Assembly: GCA_964017235.1 (NCBI GenBank)
Contig: OZ024936.1
Location: 13,058,496-13,122,495, forward strand
Source of the DNA: Sabellastarte sp. h YS-2021
Lineage: Eukaryota > Annelida > Polychaeta > Sabellida > Sabellidae
Length of the DNA stretch: 64,000 nt
Direction: 5' to 3'
Within the stretch, counting starts at the first letter, position 1, and every line of letters starts with the position of its first letter. Below the pieces are notes generated by a model. That model did no database searches, was not told the DNA's origin, and was given only the letters and a program-made list of their open reading frames with translations. The translations under genes were made by a program, and so were the position numbers. Positions 23,835-37,938 of this stretch are shown here, in pieces.

Positions 23835-26785
23835 TAAATGGGGATTTCGTCGTACATGTGTAGATGCCTTACCATCCAGTACGGCAATTTTGGTCGTTCC
23901 GAGGGACACCAATTTTTTTCCACCAATGGATAGAGTGGTCCAGTCTGAGTCTATACAATATAACAGGGTAGGGTCTAAAGAATTTAATTTCGTAGATATG
24001 AGCAGAAACAGTATTTCCCATTGATTTTAAATGGGGATTTTGCCATGCATATACACTAGTACAGGTGCCTTACCATCGAGTACGCCAATTTTGGTCGTTC
24101 CGAGGGACACCAATTTTTTTCCACCAATGGATAGAGTGGTCCAGTCTGAGTCTATACAATATAACAGGGTAGGGTCCAAAGACCTTAATTTTGTAGATAT
24201 GAGCAGAAACAGTATTTCTCATTGATTTTAAATGGGGATTTTGCCATGCATATACACTAGTACAGCTGCCTTACCATTGAGTACTCCAATTTTGGTCGTT
24301 CCGAGGGACACCAATTTTTTTCCACCAATGGATAGAGTGGTCCAGTCTGAGTCTATACAATATAACAGGGTAGGGTCCAAAGACCTTAATTTTGTAGATA
24401 TGAGCAGAAACAGTATTTCCCATTGATTTTAAATAGGGATTTTGCCATGCATATACACTAGTACAGGTGCCTTACCATCGAGTACGCCAATTTTGGTCGT
24501 TCCGAGGGACATCAATTTTTTTCCACCAATGGATAGAGTGGTCCAGTCTGAGTCTATACAATATAACAGGGTAGGGTGTAAAGACCTTAATTTCGTAGAT
24601 ATGAGCAGAAACAGTATTTCCCATTGATTTTAAATGGGGATTTCGTCGTACATGTGTAGATGCCTTACCATCGAGTACGCCAATTTTGGTCGTTCCGAGG
24701 GACACCAATTTTTTTCCACCAATGGATAGAGTGGTCCAGTCTGAGTCTATACAATATAACAGGGTAGGGTCTAAAGACCTTAATTTCGTAGATATGAGCA
24801 GAAACAGTATTTCCCATTGATTTTAAATGGGGATTTCGTCGTACATGTGTAGATGCCTTACCATCCAGTACGCCAATTTTGGTCGTTCCGAGGGACACCA
24901 ATTTTTTTCCACCAATGGATAGAGTGGTCCAGTCTGAGTCTATACAATATAACAGGGTAGGGTCTAAAGAATTTAATTTCGTAGATATGAGCAGAAACAG
25001 TATTTCCCATTGATTTTAAATGGGGATTTTGCCATGCATATACACTAGTACAAGTGCCTTACCATCGAGTACGCCAATTTTGGTCGTTCCGAGGGACACC
25101 AATTTTTTTCCACCAATGGATAGAGTGGTCCAGTCTGAGTCTATACAATATAACAGGGTAGGGTCCAAAGACCTTAATTTTGTAGATATGAGCAGAAACA
25201 GTATTTCTCATTGATTTTAAATGGGGATTTTGCCATGCATATACACTAGTACAGCTGCCTTACCATTGAGTACTCCAATTTTGGTCGTTCCGAGGGACAC
25301 CAATTTTTTTCCACCAATGGATAGAGTGGTCCAGTCTGAGTCTATACAATATAACAGGGTAGGGTCCAAATACCTTAATTTTGTAGATATGAGCAGAAAC
25401 AGTATTTCTCATTGATTTTAAATGGGGATTTTGCCATGCATATACACTAGTACAGCTGCCTTACCATTGAGTACTCCAATTTTGGTCGTTCCGAGGGACA
25501 CCAATTTTTTTCCACAAATGGATAGAGTGGTCCAGTCTGAGTCTATACAATATAACAGGGTAGGGTGTAAAGACCTTAATTTCGTAGATATGAGCAGAAA
25601 CAGTATTTCCCATTGATTTTAAATGGGGATTTCGTCGTACATGTGTAGATGCCTTACCCTCGAGTACGCCAATTTTGGTCGTTCCGAGGGACACCAATTT
25701 TTTTCCACCAATGGATAGAGTGGTCCAGTCTGAGTCTATACAATATAACAGGGTAGGGTCTAAAGACCTTAATTTCGTAGATATGAGCAAAAACAGTATT
25801 TCCCATTGATTTTAAATGGGGATTTCGTCGTACATGTGTAGATGCCTTACCATCGAGTACGCCAATTTTGGTCGTTCCGAGGGACACCAATTTTTTTCCA
25901 CCAATGGATAGAGTGGTCCAGTCTGCGTCTATACAATATAACAGGGTAGGGTCTAAAGACCTTAATTTTGTAGATATGAGCAGAAACAGTATTTCCCATT
26001 GATTTTAAATAGGGATTTTGCCATGCATATACACTAGTACAGGTGCCTTACCATCGAGTACGCCAATTTTGGTCGTTCCGAGGGACACCAATTTTTTTCC
26101 ACCAATGGATAGAGTGGTCCAGTCTGAGTCTATACAATATAACAGGGTAGGGTGTAAAGACCTTAATTTCGTAGATATGAGCAGAAACAGTATTTCCCAT
26201 TGATTTTAAATGGGGATTTCGTCGTACATGTGTAGATGCCTTACCCTCGAGTACGCCAATTTTGGTCGTTCCGAGGGACACCAATTTTTTTCCACCAATG
26301 GATAGAGTGGTCCAGTCTGAGTCTGTACAATATAACAGGGTAGGGTCTAAAGACCTTAATTTCGTAGATATGAGCAGAAACAGTATTTCCCATTGATTTT
26401 AAATGGGGATTTCGTCGTACATGTGTAGATGCCTTACCATCGAGTACGCCAATTTTGGTCGTTCTGAGGGACACCAATTTTTTTCCACCAATGGATAGAG
26501 TGGTCCAGTCTGAGTCTATACAATATAACAGGGTAGGGTGTAAAGACCTTAATTTCGTAGATATGACCAGAAACAGTATTTCCCATTGATTTTAAATGGG
26601 GATTTCGTCGTACATGTGTAGATGCCTTACCATCGAGTACGCCAATTTTGGTCGTTCCGAGGGACACCAATTTTTTTCTACCAATGGATAGAGTGGTCCA
26701 GTCTGAGTCTATACAATATAACAGGGTAGGGTCTAAAGACCTTAATTTCGTAGATATGAGCAGAAACAGTATTTCCCATTGATTT
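23835..26785. repeat. 2,951-bp HOR, copy 2 of 4
   Basis: This copy has the same 15-monomer order as 11315-14265 (offset 12,520), with all internal markers in place ('gacatcaat', 'acaagtgcc', 'ccaaatacc', 'ccacaaatgg', 'gcgtc', 'gtctgtac', 'gaccag', 'ttctacc'). A private change is 'tacggcaat' at the start of the unit (monomer 23835). Confidence 0.95.
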
Positions 26786-27959
26786 TAAATGGGGATTTCG
26801 TCGTACATGTGTAGATGCCTTACCATCGAGTACGCCAATTTTGGTCGTTCCGAGGGACACCAATTTTTTTCCACCAATGGATAGAGTGGTCCAGTCTGAG
26901 TCTATACAATATAGCAGGGTAGGGTCTAAAGACCTTAATTTCGTAGATATGAGCAAAAACAGTATTTCCCATTGATTTTAAATGGGGATTTCGTCGTACA
27001 TGTGTAGATGCCTTACCATCGAGTACGCCAATTTTGGTCGTTCCGAGGGACACCAATTTTTTTCCACCAATGGATAGAGTGGTCCAGTCTGAGTCTATAC
27101 AATATAACAGGGTAGGGTCTAAAGACCTTAATTTCGTAGATATGAGCAGAAACAGTATTTCCCATTGATTTTCAATAGGGATTTTGCCATGCATATACAC
27201 TAGTACAGGTGCCTTACCATCGAGTACGCCAATTTTGGTCGTTCCGAGGGACACCAATTTTTTTCCACCAATGGATAGAGTGGTCCAGTCTGAGTCTATA
27301 CAATATAACAGGGTAGGGTGTAAAGACCTTAATTTCGTAGATATGAGCAGAAACAGTATTTCCCATTGATTTTAAATGGGGATTTCGTCGTACATGTGTA
27401 GATGCCTTACCCTCGAGTACGCCAATTTTGGTCGTTCCGAGGGACACCAATTTTTTTCCACCAATGGATAGAGTGGTCCAGTCTGAGTCTATACAATATA
27501 ACAGGGTAGGGTCTAAAGACCTTAATTTCGTAGATATGAGCAAAAACAGTATTTCCCATTGATTTTAAATGGGGATTTCGTCGTACATGTGTAGATGCCT
27601 TACCATCGAGTACGCCAATTTTGGTCGTTCCGATGGACACCAATTTTTTTCCACCAATGGATAGAGTGGTCCAGTCTGCGTCTATACAATATAACAGGGT
27701 AGGGTCTAAAGACCTTAATTTTGTAGATATGAGCAGAAACAGTATTTCCCATTGATTTTAAATAGGGATTTTGCCATGCATATACACTAGTACAGGTGCC
27801 TTACCATCGAGTACGCCAATTTTGGTCGTTCCGAGGGACACCAATTTTTTTCCACCAATGGATAGAGTGGTCCAGTCTGAGTCTATACAATATAACAGGG
27901 TAGGGTGTAAAGACCTTAATTTCGTAGATATGAGCAGAAACAGTATTTCCCATTGATTT
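26786..27959. repeat. A-A-B-A-A-B continuation of the gamma unit
   Basis: Starts are 26786, 26979, 27172 (B, 'tcaatag'), 27373, 27566 ('cgatgg', 'gcgtc', T157) and 27759 (B). With 26006-26785 it completes a 1,753-bp gamma-1-type unit at 26006-27758, followed by the first monomer of the next. It matches 14266-15439 at offset 12,520. Confidence 0.92.
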
Positions 27960-28924
27960 TAAATGGGGATTTCATCGTACATGTGTAGATGCCTTACCCT
28001 CGAGTACGCCAATTTTGGTCGTTCCGAGGGACACCAATTTTTTTCCACCAATGGATAGAGTGGTCCAGTCTGAGTCTGTACAATATAACAGGGTAGGGTC
28101 TAAAGACCTTAATTTCGTAGATATGAGCAGAAACAGTATTTCCCATTGATTTTAAATGGGGATTTCATCGTACATGTGTAGATGCCTTACCATCGAGTAC
28201 GCCAATTTTGGTCGTTCCGAGGGACACCAATTTTTTTCCACCAATGGATAGAGTGGTCCAGTCTGAGTCTATACAATATAACAGGGTAGGGTGTAAAGAC
28301 CTTAATTTCGTAGATATGAGCAGAAACAGTATTTCCCATTGATTTTAAATGGGGATTTCATCGTACATGTGTAGATGCCTTACCCTCGAGTACGCCAATT
28401 TTGGTCGTTCCGAGGGACACCAATTTTTTTCCACCAATGGATAGAGTGGTCCAGTCTGAGTCTATACAATATAACAGGGTAGGGTCTAAAGACCTTAATT
28501 TCATAGATATGAGCAGAAACAGTATTTCCCATTGATTTTAAATGGGGATTTCGTCGTACATGTGTAGATGCCTTACCATCGAGTACGCCAATTTTGGTCG
28601 TTCTGAGGGACACCAATTTTTTTCCACCAATGGATAGAGTGGTCCAGTCTGAGTCTATACAATATAACAGGGTAGGGTCTAAAGACCTTAATTTCGTAGA
28701 TATGAGCAAAAACAGTATTTCCCATTGATTTTAAATGGGGATTTCGTCGTACATGTGTAGATGCCTTACCATCGAGTACGCCAATTTTGGTCGTTCCGAG
28801 GGACACCAATTTTTTTCCACCAATGGATAGAGTGGTCCAGTCTGAGTCTATACAATATAACAGGGTAGGGTCTAAAGACCTTAATTTCGTAGATATGAGC
28901 AGAAACAGTATTTCCCATTGATTT
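27960..28924. repeat. Five A monomers, three in a row with 'ttcatcg'
   Basis: Starts are 27960, 28153, 28346, 28539 and 28732. The first three are different variants of the body ('gtctgtac'; 'gtgtaaag'; 'ttcatagat') yet all carry the same head change, ttcgtcg to ttcatcg. Outside this patch I found it only at 23256. The block joins a gamma-type start to the 23256-type lead-in of the next 2,951-bp HOR. Confidence 0.9.
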
Positions 28925-31875
28925 TAAATGGGGATTTCGTCGTACATGTGTAGATGCCTTACCATCCAGTACGCCAATTTTGGTCGTTCCGAGGGACACC
29001 AATTTTTTTCCACCAATGGATAGAGTGGTCCAGTCTGAGTCTATACAATATAACAGGGTAGGGTCTAAAGAATTTAATTTCGTAGATATGAGCAGAAACA
29101 GTATTTCCCATTGATTTTAAATGGGGATTTTGCCATGCATATACACTAGTACAGGTGCCTTACCATCGAGTACGCCAATTTTGGTCGTTCCGAGGGACAC
29201 CAATTTTTTTCCACCAATGGATAGAGTGGTCCAGTCTGAGTCTATACAATATAACAGGGTAGGGTCCAAAGACCTTAATTTTGTAGATATGAGCAGAAAC
29301 AGTATTTCTCATTGATTTTAAATGGGGATTTTGCCATGCATATACACTAGTACAGCTGCCTTACCATTGAGTACTCCAATTTTGGTCGTTCCGAGGGACA
29401 CCAATTTTTTTCCACCAATGGATAGAGTGGTCCAGTCTGAGTCTATACAATATAACAGGGTAGGGTCCAAAGACCTTAATTTTGTAGATATGAGCAGAAA
29501 CAGTATTTCCCATTGATTTTAAATAGGGATTTTGCCATGCATATACACTAGTACAGGTGCCTTACCATCGAGTACGCCAATTTTGGTCGTTCCGAGGGAC
29601 ATCAATTTTTTTCCACCAATGGATAGAGTGGTCCAGTCTGAGTCTATACAATATAACAGGGTAGGGTGTAAAGACCTTAATTTCGTAGATATGAGCAGAA
29701 ACAGTATTTCCCATTGATTTTAAATGGGGATTTCGTCGTACATGTGTAGATGCCTTACCATCGAGTACGCCAATTTTGGTCGTTCCGAGGGACACCAATT
29801 TTTTTCCACCAATGGATAGAGTGGTCCAGTCTGAGTCTATACAATATAACAGGGTAGGGTCTAAAGACCTTAATTTCGTAGATATGAGCAGAAACAGTAT
29901 TTCCCATTGATTTTAAATGGGGATTTCGTCGTACATGTGTAGATGCCTTACCATCCAGTACGCCAATTTTGGTCGTTCCGAGGGACACCAATTTTTTTCC
30001 ACCAATGGATAGAGTGGTCCAGTCTGAGTCTATACAATATAACAGGGTAGGGTCTAAAGAATTTAATTTCGTAGATATGAGCAGAAACAGTATTTCCCAT
30101 TGATTTTAAATGGGGATTTTGCCATGCATATACACTAGTACAAGTGCCTTACCATCGAGTACGCCAATTTTGGTCGTTCCGAGGGACACCAATTTTTTTC
30201 CACCAATGGATAGAGTGGTCCAGTCTGAGTCTATACAATATAACAGGGTAGGGTCCAAAGACCTTAATTTTGTAGATATGAGCAGAAACAGTATTTCTCA
30301 TTGATTTTAAATGGGGATTTTGCCATGCATATACACTAGTACAGCTGCCTTACCATTGAGTACTCCAATTTTGGTCGTTCCGAGGGACACCAATTTTTTT
30401 CCACCAATGGATAGAGTGGTCCAGTCTGAGTCTATACAATATAACAGGGTAGGGTCCAAATACCTTAATTTTGTAGATATGAGCAGAAACAGTATTTCTC
30501 ATTGATTTTAAATGGGGATTTTGCCATGCATATACACTAGTACAGCTGCCTTACCATTGAGTACTCCAATTTTGGTCGTTCCGAGGGACACCAATTTTTT
30601 TCCACAAATGGATAGAGTGGTCCAGTCTGAGTCTATACAATATAACAGGGTAGGGTGTAAAGACCTTAATTTCGTAGATATGAGCAGAAACAGTATTTCC
30701 CATTGATTTTAAATGGGGATTTCGTCGTACATGTGTAGATGCCTTACCCTCGAGTACGCCAATTTTGGTCGTTCCGAGGGACACCAATTTTTTTCCACCA
30801 ATGGATAGAGTGGTCCAGTCTGAGTCTATACAATATAACAGGGTAGGGTCTAAAGACCTTAATTTCGTAGATATGAGCAAAAACAGTATTTCCCATTGAT
30901 TTTAAATGGGGATTTCGTCGTACATGTGTAGATGCCTTACCATCGAGTACGCCAATTTTGGTCGTTCCGAGGGACACCAATTTTTTTCCACCAATGGATA
31001 GAGTGGTCCAGTCTGCGTCTATACAATATAACAGGGTAGGGTCTAAAGACCTTAATTTTGTAGATATGAGCAGAAACAGTATTTCCCATTGATTTTAAAT
31101 AGGGATTTTGCCATGCATATACACTAGTACAGGTGCCTTACCATCGAGTACGCCAATTTTGGTCGTTCCGAGGGACACCAATTTTTTTCCACCAATGGAT
31201 AGAGTGGTCCAGTCTGAGTCTATACAATATAACAGGGTAGGGTGTAAAGACCTTAATTTCGTAGATATGAGCAGAAACAGTATTTCCCATTGATTTTAAA
31301 TGGGGATTTCGTCGTACATGTGTAGATGCCTTACCCTCGAGTACGCCAATTTTGGTCGTTCCGAGGGACACCAATTTTTTTCCACCAATGGATAGAGTGG
31401 TCCAGTCTGAGTCTGTACAATATAACAGGGTAGGGTCTAAAGACCTTAATTTCGTAGATATGAGCAGAAACAGTATTTCCCATTGATTTTAAATGGGGAT
31501 TTCGTCGTACATGTGTAGATGCCTTACCATCGAGTACGCCAATTTTGGTCGTTCTGAGGGACACCAATTTTTTTCCACCAATGGATAGAGTGGTCCAGTC
31601 TGAGTCTATACAATATAACAGGGTAGGGTGTAAAGACCTTAATTTCGTAGATATGACCAGAAACAGTATTTCCCATTGATTTTAAATGGGGATTTCGTCG
31701 TACATGTGTAGATGCCTTACCATCGAGTACGCCAATTTTGGTCGTTCCGAGGGACACCAATTTTTTTCTACCAATGGATAGAGTGGTCCAGTCTGAGTCT
31801 ATACAATATAACAGGGTAGGGTCTAAAGACCTTAATTTCGTAGATATGAGCAGAAACAGTATTTCCCATTGATTT
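28925..31875. repeat. 2,951-bp HOR, copy 3 of 4
   Basis: This copy has the same 15-monomer order as copies 1 and 2 (offset 5,090 from copy 2), starting with the 'ccatccag/aagaattt' A at 28925 and ending with the 'ttctacc' A at 31683. It is followed directly by copy 4, so the two form a perfect-register tandem. Confidence 0.95.
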
Positions 31876-34826
31876 TAAATGGGGATTTCGTCGTACATGT
31901 GTAGATGCCTTACCATCCAGTACGCCAATTTTGGTCGTTCCGAGGGACACCAATTTTTTTCCACCAATGGATAGAGTGGTCCAGTCTGAGTCTATACAAT
32001 ATAACAGGGTAGGGTCTAAAGAATTTAATTTCGTAGATATGAGCAGAAACAGTATTTCCCATTGATTTTAAATGGGGATTTTGCCATGCATATACACTAG
32101 TACAGGTGCCTTACCATCGAGTACGCCAATTTTGGTCGTTCCGAGGGACACCAATTTTTTTCCACCAATGGATAGAGTGGTCCAGTCTGAGTCTATACAA
32201 TATAACAGGGTAGGGTCCAAAGACCTTAATTTTGTAGATATGAGCAGAAACAGTATTTCTCATTGATTTTAAATGGGGATTTTGCCATGCATATACACTA
32301 GTACAGCTGCCTTACCATTGAGTACTCCAATTTTGGTCGTTCCGAGGGACACCAATTTTTTTCCACCAATGGATAGAGTGGTCCAGTCTGAGTCTATACA
32401 ATATAACAGGGTAGGGTCCAAAGACCTTAATTTTGTAGATATGAGCAGAAACAGTATTTCCCATTGATTTTAAATAGGGATTTTGCCATGCATATACACT
32501 AGTACAGGTGCCTTACCATCGAGTACGCCAATTTTGGTCGTTCCGAGGGACATCAATTTTTTTCCACCAATGGATAGAGTGGTCCAGTCTGAGTCTATAC
32601 AATATAACAGGGTAGGGTGTAAAGACCTTAATTTCGTAGATATGAGCAGAAACAGTATTTCCCATTGATTTTAAATGGGGATTTCGTCGTACATGTGTAG
32701 ATGCCTTACCATCGAGTACGCCAATTTTGGTCGTTCCGAGGGACACCAATTTTTTTCCACCAATGGATAGAGTGGTCCAGTCTGAGTCTATACAATATAA
32801 CAGGGTAGGGTCTAAAGACCTTAATTTCGTAGATATGAGCAGAAACAGTATTTCCCATTGATTTTAAATGGGGATTTCGTCGTACATGTGTAGATGCCTT
32901 ACCATCCAGTACGCCAATTTTGGTCGTTCCGAGGGACACCAATTTTTTTCCACCAATGGATAGAGTGGTCCAGTCTGAGTCTATACAATATAACAGGGTA
33001 GGGTCTAAAGAATTTAATTTCGTAGATATGAGCAGAAACAGTATTTCCCATTGATTTTAAATGGGGATTTTGCCATGCATATACACTAGTACAAGTGCCT
33101 TACCATCGAGTACGCCAATTTTGGTCGTTCCGAGGGACACCAATTTTTTTCCACCAATGGATAGAGTGGTCCAGTCTGAGTCTATACAATATAACAGGGT
33201 AGGGTCCAAAGACCTTAATTTTGTAGATATGAGCAGAAACAGTATTTCTCATTGATTTTAAATGGGGATTTTGCCATGCATATACACTAGTACAGCTGCC
33301 TTACCATTGAGTACTCCAATTTTGGTCGTTCCGAGGGACACCAATTTTTTTCCACCAATGGATAGAGTGGTCCAGTCTGAGTCTATACAATATAACAGGG
33401 TAGGGTCCAAATACCTTAATTTTGTAGATATGAGCAGAAACAGTATTTCTCATTGATTTTAAATGGGGATTTTGCCATGCATATACACTAGTACAGCTGC
33501 CTTACCATTGAGTACTCCAATTTTGGTCGTTCCGAGGGACACCAATTTTTTTCCACAAATGGATAGAGTGGTCCAGTCTGAGTCTATACAATATAACAGG
33601 GTAGGGTGTAAAGACCTTAATTTCGTAGATATGAGCAGAAACAGTATTTCCCATTGATTTTAAATGGGGATTTCGTCGTACATGTGTAGATGCCTTACCC
33701 TCGAGTACGCCAATTTTGGTCGTTCCGAGGGACACCAATTTTTTTCCACCAATGGATAGAGTGGTCCAGTCTGAGTCTATACAATATAACAGGGTAGGGT
33801 CTAAAGACCTTAATTTCGTAGATATGAGCAAAAACAGTATTTCCCATTGATTTTAAATGGGGATTTCGTCGTACATGTGTAGATGCCTTACCATCGAGTA
33901 CGCCAATTTTGGTCGTTCCGAGGGACACCAATTTTTTTCCACCAATGGATAGAGTGGTCCAGTCTGCGTCTATACAATATAACAGGGTAGGGTCTAAAGA
34001 CCTTAATTTTGTAGATATGAGCAGAAACAGTATTTCCCATTGATTTTAAATAGGGATTTTGCCATGCATATACACTAGTACAGGTGCCTTACCATCGAGT
34101 ACGCCAATTTTGGTCGTTCCGAGGGACACCAATTTTTTTCCACCAATGGATAGAGTGGTCCAGTCTGAGTCTATACAATATAACAGGGTAGGGTGTAAAG
34201 ACCTTAATTTCGTAGATATGAGCAGAAACAGTATTTCCCATTGATTTTAAATGGGGATTTCGTCGTACATGTGTAGATGCCTTACCCTCGAGTACGCCAA
34301 TTTTGGTCGTTCCGAGGGACACCAATTTTTTTCCACCAATGGATAGAGTGGTCCAGTCTGAGTCTGTACAATATAACAGGGTAGGGTCTAAAGACCTTAA
34401 TTTCGTAGATATGAGCAGAAACAGTATTTCCCATTGATTTTAAATGGGGATTTCGTCGTACATGTGTAGATGCCTTACCATCGAGTACGCCAATTTTGGT
34501 CGTTCTGAGGGACACCAATTTTTTTCCACCAATGGATAGAGTGGTCCAGTCTGAGTCTATACAATATAACAGGGTAGGGTGTAAAGACCTTAATTTCGTA
34601 GATATGACCAGAAACAGTATTTCCCATTGATTTTAAATGGGGATTTCGTCGTACATGTGTAGATGCCTTACCATCGAGTACGCCAATTTTGGTCGTTCCG
34701 AGGGACACCAATTTTTTTCTACCAATGGATAGAGTGGTCCAGTCTGAGTCTATACAATATAACAGGGTAGGGTCTAAAGACCTTAATTTCGTAGATATGA
34801 GCAGAAACAGTATTTCCCATTGATTT
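31876..34826. repeat. 2,951-bp HOR, copy 4 of 4
   Basis: This copy has the same monomers as copy 3 at offset 2,951, from A31876 to A34634. It then continues into 34827-35799 exactly as copies 1 and 2 do, whereas copy 3 is cut short by the start of this copy. Copies 3 and 4 look like a direct duplication of the unit. Confidence 0.95.
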
Positions 34827-35799
34827 TAAATGGGGATTTCGTCGTACATGTGTAGATGCCTTACCATCGAGTACGCCAATTTTGGTCGTTCCGAGGGACA
34901 CCAATTTTTTTCCACCAATGGATAGAGTGGTCCAGTCTGAGTCTATACAATATAGCAGGGTAGGGTCTAAAGACCTTAATTTCGTAGATATGAGCAAAAA
35001 CAGTATTTCCCATTGATTTTAAATGGGGATTTCGTCGTACATGTGTAGATGCCTTACCATCGAATACGCCAATTTTGGTCGTTCCGAGGGACACCAATTT
35101 TTTTCCACCAATGGATAGAGTGGTCCAGTCTGAGTCTATACAATATAACAGGGTAGGGTCTAAAGACCTTAATTTCGTAGATATGAGCAGAAACAGTATT
35201 TCCCATTGATTTTCAATAGGGATTTTGCCATGCATATACACTAGTACAGGTGCCTTACCATCGAGTACGCCAATTTTGGTCGTTTCGAGGGACACCAATT
35301 TTTTTCCACCAATGGATAGAGTGGTCCAGTCTGAGTCTATACAATATAACAGGGTAGGGTGTAAAGACCTTAATTTCGTAGATATGAGCAGAAACAGTAT
35401 TTCCCATTGATTTTAAATGGGGATTTCGTCGTACATGTGTAGATGCCTTACCCTCGAGTACGCCAATTTTGGTCGTTCCGAGGGACACCAATTTTTTTCC
35501 ACCAATGGATAGAGTGGTCCAGTCTGAGTCTATACAATATAACAGGGTAGGGTCTAAAGACCTTAATTTCGTAGATATGAGCAAAAACAGTATTTCCCAT
35601 TGATTTTAAATGGGGATTTCGTCGTACATGTGTAGATGCCTTACCATCGAGTACGCCAATTTTGGTCGTTCCGATGGACACCAATTTTTTTCCACCAATG
35701 GATAGAGTGGTCCAGTCTGCGTCTATACAATATAACAGGGTAGGGTCTAAAGACCTTAATTTTGTAGATATGAGCAGAAACAGTATTTCCCATTGATTT
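34827..35799. repeat. A-A-B-A-A end of a gamma-1 unit
   Basis: Starts are 34827 ('aatatagc', 'gcaaaaac'), 35020 (private 'cgaatacg'), 35213 (B, 'tcaatag', private 'cgtttcgag'), 35414 ('ccctcgag', 'gcaaaaac') and 35607 ('cgatgg', 'gcgtc', T157). It matches 14266-15238 and 26786-27758, and completes the 1,753-bp unit 34047-35799. Confidence 0.92.
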
Positions 35800-37166
35800 T
35801 AAATAGGGATTTTGCCATGCATATACACTAGTACAGGTGCCTTACCATCGAGTACGCCAATTTTGGTCGTTCCGAGGGACACCAATTTTTTTCCACCAAT
35901 GGATAGAGTGGTCCAGTCTGAGTCTATACAATATAACAGGGTAGGGTGTAAAGACCTTAATTTCGTAGATATGAGCAGAAACAGTATTTCCCATTGATTT
36001 TAAATGGGGATTTCGTCGTACATGTGTAGATGCCTTACCCTCGAGTACGCCAATTTTGGTCGTTCCGAGGGACACCAATTTTTTTCCACCAATGGATAGA
36101 GTGGTCCAGTCTGAGTCTGTACAATATAACAGGGTAGGGTCTAAAGACCTTAATTTCGTAGATATGAGCAGAAACAGTATTTCCCATTGATTTTAAATGG
36201 GGATTTCGTCGTACATGTGTAGATGCCTTACCCTCGAGTACGCCAATTTTGGTCGTTCTGAGGGACACCAATTTTTTTCCACCAATGGATAGAGTGGTCC
36301 AGTCTGAGTCTATACAATATAACAGGGTAGGGTGTAAAGACCTTAATTTCGTAGATATGAGCAGAAACAGTATTTCCCATTGATTTTAAATGGGGATTTC
36401 GTCGTACATGTGTAGATGCCTTACCATCGAGTACGCCAATTTTGGTCGTTCCGAGGGACACCAATTTTTTTCTACCAATGGATAGAGTGGTCCAGTCTGA
36501 GTCTATACAATATAACAGGGTAGGGTCTAAAGACCTTAATTTCGTAGATATGAGCAGAAACAGTATTTCCCATTGATTTTAAATGGGGATTTCGTCGTAC
36601 ATGTGTAGATGCCTTACCATCGAGTACGCCAATTTTGGTCGTTCCGAGGGACACCAATTTTTTTCCACCAATGGATAGAGTGGTCCACTCTGAGTCTATA
36701 CAATATAGCAGGGTAGGGTCTAAAGACCTTAATTTCGTAGATATGAGCAGAAACAGTATTTCCCATTGATTTTAAATGGGGATTTCGTCGTACATGTGTA
36801 GATGCCTTACCATCGAGTACGCCAATTTTGGTCGTTCCGAGGGACACCAATTTTTTTCCACCAATGGATAGAGTGGTCCAGTCTGAGTCTATACAATATA
36901 ACAGGGTAGGGTCTAAAGACCTTAATTTCGTAGATATGAGCAGAAACAGTATTTCCCATTGATTTTCAATAGGGATTTTGCCATGCATATACACTAGTAC
37001 AGGTGCCTTACCATCGAGTACGCCAATTTTGGTCGTTCCGAGGGACACCAATTTTTTTCCACCAATGGATAGAGTGGTCCAGTCTGAGTCTATACAATAT
37101 AACAGGGTAGGGTGTAAAGACCTTAATTTCGTAGATATGAGCAGAAACAGTATTTCCCATTGATTT
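35800..37166. repeat. HOR unit gamma-3, second copy
   Basis: The pattern is B A5 B: 35800, 36001, 36194, 36387, 36580, 36773 and 36966. It matches 17185-18551 at offset 18,615, including the rare 'ccactctgag/aatatagc' monomer (36580). The preceding block matches the sequence before 15239, not before 17185, so one gamma-2 unit is absent here. Confidence 0.93.
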
Positions 37167-37938
37167 TAAATGGGGATTTCGTCGTACATGTGTAGATGCC
37201 TTACCCTCGAGTACGCCAATTTTGGTCGTTCCGAGGGACACCAATTTTTTTCCACCAATGGATAGAGTGGTCCAGTCTGAGTCTATACAATATAACAGGG
37301 TAGGGTCTAAAGACCTTAATTTCGTAGATATGAGCAGAAACAGTATTTCTCATTGATTTTAAATGGGGATTTCGTCGTACATGTGTAGATGCCTTACCAT
37401 CGAGTACGCCAATTTTGGTCGTTCCGAGGGACACCAATTTTTTTCCACCAATGGATAGAGTGGTCCAGTCTGAGTCTATACAATATAACAGGGTAGGGTC
37501 TAAAGACCTTAATTTCGTAGATATGAGCAAAAACAGTATTTCCCATTGATTTTAAATGGGGATTTCGTCGTACATGTGTAGATGCCTTACCATCGAGTAC
37601 GCCAATTTTGGTCGTTCCGAGGGACACCAATTTTTTTCCACCAATGGATAGAGTGGTCCAGTCTGAGTCTATACAATATAACAGGGTAGGGTCTAAAGAC
37701 CTTAATTTCGTAGATATGAGCAGAAACAGTATTTCCCATTGATTTTAAATGGGGATTTCGTCGTACATGTGTAGATGCCTTACCATCCAGTACGCCAATT
37801 TTGGTCGTTCCGAGGGACACCAATTTTTTTCCACCAATGGATAGAGTTGTCCAGTCTGAGTCTATACAATATAACAGGGTAGGGTCTAAAGAATTTAATT
37901 TCGTAGATATGAGCAGAAACAGTATTTCCCATTGATTT
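37167..37938. repeat. A-A-A-A block, duplicate of 18552-19323
   Basis: Starts are 37167, 37360, 37553 and 37746. It matches 18552-19323, including 'gagttgtcc' in the last monomer with 'ccatccag' and 'aagaattt'. A private change is 'ttctcattga' in an A monomer at 37167. Confidence 0.92.

Noticed and set aside
11710..32069. Transposon insertion or target-site duplication at HOR block edges.
   Set aside because: All block edges fall in normal monomer register, with no extra bases, inverted termini or non-satellite sequence.
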